Assembly: GCF_000733125.1 (NCBI RefSeq)
Contig: NZ_JPHU01000003.1
Span: forward strand, 186,001 to 250,000
DNA length: 64,000 nucleotides
Direction: 5' to 3'
From: Parvularcula oceani
GTDB lineage: Bacteria; Pseudomonadota; Alphaproteobacteria; Caulobacterales; Parvularculaceae
A model generated the notes under the pieces. The model was not told the origin of the DNA. It worked only from the letters and a program-made list of their open reading frames with translations, and did not search any database. The position numbers and the translations under genes were made by a program. The first letter of the stretch is position 1. Each line of letters starts with the position of its first letter. Of the stretch, positions 62,615 to 64,000 are shown piece after piece.

Positions 62615-62815
62615 CTAGGCGGCGGCCTTTTCGCGCTTACGCGGTCCGCCCCCCAGCAATCCAAACCATGATCTCGGAGAATGGAAGCGAACGACGACCG
62701 TCGATTTGCCGCTGTGCCGAGCGTAGATCTCAACTTCAGCGCCCTGCTTTTCATAAACACGCCTGATGCCTTCGGCGGCTTTCGCTGAAACGTTGGTAAA
62801 TACCTTCTTTTTCAC
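62615..62815 (-). CDS. Small passenger protein of the IS element
   Basis: The 66-residue protein starts VKKKVFTNVSAKAAEGIRRV, continues with KQGAEVEIYARHSGKSTVVV and ends in a basic, Gly-rich tail GGGPRKREKAAA. GTG 62815 is preferred because it begins one base after the stop of the upstream gene with GGGGAGG before it, a coupled arrangement; ATG 62860 would make 81 residues. No family is recognised. Confidence 0.5.
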   Translation of the reverse strand: MKKKVFTNVSAKAAEGIRRVYEKQGAEVEIYARHSGKSTVVVRFHSPRSWFGLLGGGPRKREKAAA

Positions 62816-62816
62816 C

Positions 62817-63281
62817 TCACCCTCCCCTGACAACATGCTGAACAAAACGCAAACGTTCATCGGCGAATTCTGTCGCTGTTAGAAAATCGTCTATAGAATG
62901 GCCTTTGTCAAGGTTGGCTTCCATCCAGTCAACGAGCCGTGAATAATTCCCCTCAATAGAAAGAAATTCAAATATAGTCTCTATTATGTCTGATTCATGC
63001 CCGAATAGATCAGGCTCTGCATGGTCATCTTCATCGTCCCCAAGGTCGTATTGCGAGTCCCCGGACTTCATCCTGAAGCCTCCGGCCTCAATGTCGTCCG
63101 TCTCGAGCCGTCTGGCTATCGTGCCCGCTGCAGATTGAACTTCCTTCCGCAGGAGTGAGGCAAAAAGGATGAGAGTCACCGGCCAGGCGAGGTGGCCAAC
63201 AATCTCACTCCATTCTTCGGTCGGGGCCGGGATTGCGCGCAATACATCCCCAAGCGCCGTTGCATGCTCAAGAAGCGTCAT
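62817..63281 (-). CDS. Passenger membrane protein of the IS element
   Basis: The 154-residue protein has one hydrophobic segment (HLAWPVTLILFASLLRKEVQ, about 30-45), then an amphipathic region, an acidic stretch DLGDDEDDHAEPD and a helical C-terminal part (FEFLSIEGNYSRLVDWMEAN). It may be a membrane-anchored cytoplasmic domain. No family is recognised. The AT-rich codon use contrasts with the chromosome. It lies nine bases after the DUF6471 gene. Confidence 0.65.
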   Translation of the reverse strand: MTLLEHATALGDVLRAIPAPTEEWSEIVGHLAWPVTLILFASLLRKEVQSAAGTIARRLETDDIEAGGFRMKSGDSQYDLGDDEDDHAEPDLFGHESDIIETIFEFLSIEGNYSRLVDWMEANLDKGHSIDDFLTATEFADERLRFVQHVVRGG

Positions 63282-63290
63282 AAAGAGGTA

Positions 63291-63587
63291 TTATTTCTCC
63301 CGGCCCAGGGCGTCCGGGGGCGCCACACCCAGCACGTCGAGGCACTGAAGCAGGAAAGCGGCGGAGAAGCTGCCCCGGCTTATCTTGTTGGCGAGCCCGC
63401 CTTCGCTGATTCGCACGCCGAGCGCGGCCAGCCCTTCGGTCAGCGCCTTCATGTCGGCGTCCCGCTCCTTCATCGCGGCTCTTATCGTCGCCTTGGCCCG
63501 CTCCTCATATTCTTGAAGCACAGGATCGTCCTTGCGCTTGGAGGGCGCGGGCGGCTTGCTGCGCTTCGACGCGGTCGCGGTGCTCAT
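63291..63587 (-). CDS. DUF6471 protein, likely regulator of the IS element
   Basis: The 98-residue protein matches DUF6471, which is often found next to IS1595 transposases. A basic N-tail is followed by LQEYEERAKATIRAAMKERD, then LTEGLAALGVRISEGGLANK and ISRGSFSAAFLLQCLDVLGV. The second half has the spacing of a helix-turn-helix (L-x3-GV-x2-ggLANKI). It is divergent from the transposase across 95 bases. A TCACC-N6-GGTGA palindrome is 16 bases upstream of its start and another is six bases before the transposase. I infer a repressor of both promoters. Confidence 0.75.
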   Translation of the reverse strand: MSTATASKRSKPPAPSKRKDDPVLQEYEERAKATIRAAMKERDADMKALTEGLAALGVRISEGGLANKISRGSFSAAFLLQCLDVLGVAPPDALGREK

Positions 63588-63603
63588 GCCGGTGTACCTT
63601 TTC

Positions 63604-63619
63604 TCACCTTCTTTGGTGA
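63604..63619. promoter_or_regulatory. TCACC-N6-GGTGA operator, DUF6471 side
   Basis: TCACCTTCTTTGGTGA, extended by C and G to an 18-base palindrome at 63603-63620. On the minus strand it immediately follows a plausible promoter (TTAGAC, 17 bases, CTATCT), so it would overlap the transcription start of the DUF6471 operon. Confidence 0.6.
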
Positions 63620-63627
63620 GATAGCAC

Positions 63628-63656
63628 TTGACGCGGCCTAGGTCTAACCGTATCTG
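63628..63656 (+). promoter_or_regulatory. Transposase promoter
   Basis: TTGACG at 63628-63633, a 17-base spacer and TATCTG at 63651-63656. Transcription would begin near 63663, inside the palindrome at 63661-63676. Confidence 0.6.
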
Positions 63657-63660
63657 GTTA

Positions 63661-63676
63661 TCACCAAATATGGTGA
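63661..63676. promoter_or_regulatory. TCACC-N6-GGTGA operator, transposase side
   Basis: TCACCAAATATGGTGA lies over the predicted transcription start and six bases before the transposase ATG, a classic repressor position. Confidence 0.65.
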
Positions 63677-63682
63677 TTGGTT

Positions 63683-64000
63683 ATGGCTCAACACTTCCTG
63701 CTCTCCCCCGCCGCGAAGACCCTCTCGCTGATCAAGGTGCTCCGCATGTCCGACGCGGAAGCGGCCAAGGCGTTCCGGTCGATCCGCTGGGCAGAGACGG
63801 ACGGCGAGCCGGTTTGCCCCGCCTGCGGCGGCACCGAGCACTATGACCTCAAGAGCCGCCCGGTTTGGAAGTGCAAGGCCTGCACGAAGCAGTTCAGCCT
63901 GACCTCAGGCACCATCTTCCACAGCCGCAAGCTCAGCCTGCGCGATATTCTCGGCGCCATCGCGATCTTCACCAACGGCGCCAAGGGCTACAGCGCCCTT
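63683..64000 (+). CDS. IS1595-family transposase, 5' part
   Basis: The visible 106 residues start MAQHFLLSPAAKTLSLIKVL and contain the IS1595 zinc ribbon: CPAC (PVCPACGGTEHYDLKSR) and CKAC (VWKCKACTKQFSLTSGTIFH). The linker KLSLRDILGAIAIFTNGAKG follows, as in ISNwi1/ISPna2-type enzymes. The DDE-type catalytic domain lies outside the window. GGTT precedes the ATG but there is no strong Shine-Dalgarno, which may keep expression low. Confidence 0.92.
   Translation, partial: MAQHFLLSPAAKTLSLIKVLRMSDAEAAKAFRSIRWAETDGEPVCPACGGTEHYDLKSRPVWKCKACTKQFSLTSGTIFHSRKLSLRDILGAIAIFTNGAKGYSAL

Larger units (their letters stand above)
62580..64000. mobile_element. IS1595-family element with passenger genes (right end outside window)
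   Basis: The left boundary lies between about 62578 and 62595, where comM similarity ends. Inside are three minus-strand passenger genes and the plus-strand transposase that runs off the end. Several IS1595-family members are known to carry passengers. The exact inverted repeats and the target duplication cannot be read because the right end is missing. The DNA from 62820 to 63100 is clearly AT-richer than the chromosome. Confidence 0.85.

Overview
The window is a high-GC alphaproteobacterial chromosome segment. Evidence for this is the flaF-flbT pair next to a single flagellin, TTxx-N7-TTAAC boxes that resemble CtrA sites, a protein with a VPLPA-type C-terminal sorting signal, an alphaproteobacterial-style his operon beside hslVU, and very tight gene packing with many 4-base ATGA overlaps. 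A stalked/budding-type lineage (Caulobacterales or Parvularculales-like) is my inference; there is no rRNA or tRNA gene in the window to confirm it.

Layout. 0-1 kb: start of a lipoprotein gene, then a small membrane-protein/XRE-regulator operon with a good promoter that overlaps an inverted repeat. 1.2-4.6 kb: tadA, an M20-type secreted peptidase and an acyl-CoA dehydrogenase. 4.56-7.04 kb: a REP/RAYT module, in which a Y1 transposase of the REP-associated (RAYT) type lies among seven GTAG-type REP palindromes that separate small unknown genes, some of them AT-rich. 7.8-28.3 kb: a large flagellar locus (motB-flgE-flgK-flgL-flgI; a FliM/FliN-like gene; flgB-flgC-fliE-fliQ-flhA-fliR-flhB; flagellin-flaF-flbT; flgJ-like-flgN; fliK-flgD; motA-flgF-flgG-flgA-flgH-fliL). 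It covers rod, hook, filament, export gate and stator, but fliF, fliG, fliH and fliI are not here. 28.4-32.3 kb: rpsO and pnp with a glycosyltransferase gene between them.

32.3-42.3 kb: a LysR regulator, a coupled DUF1989 / heme N-hydroxylase (GntA/YqcI-like) pair, a frameshifted DUF885 hydrolase, an O-antigen-ligase-like membrane protein, a lipoprotein trehalase and an AmpG-like permease. 42.3-46.4 kb: adenosine kinase convergent with hisB-hisH-hisA-hisF-hisE. 46.5-56.3 kb: an extremely acidic exported protein, an SDR, hslVU, a hemolysin-III family protein, a GluR0-like ligand-gated potassium channel, an LpoA-like lipoprotein, and rsmI-yraN-BON lipoprotein-gshB. 56.4-61.5 kb: a VPLPA-CTERM protein, a frameshifted alkaline phosphatase and a GDSL autotransporter esterase.

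61.6 kb to the end: comM, cut just after its Walker B motif by an IS1595-family element that runs off the window. The element carries three passenger genes. One encodes a DUF6471 protein, which is divergent from the transposase across a 95-base control region holding two copies of TCACC-N6-GGTGA; a third copy lies at the element's left end. This looks like a self-regulated transposon and is, with the REP/RAYT module, the most novel-looking part of the window.
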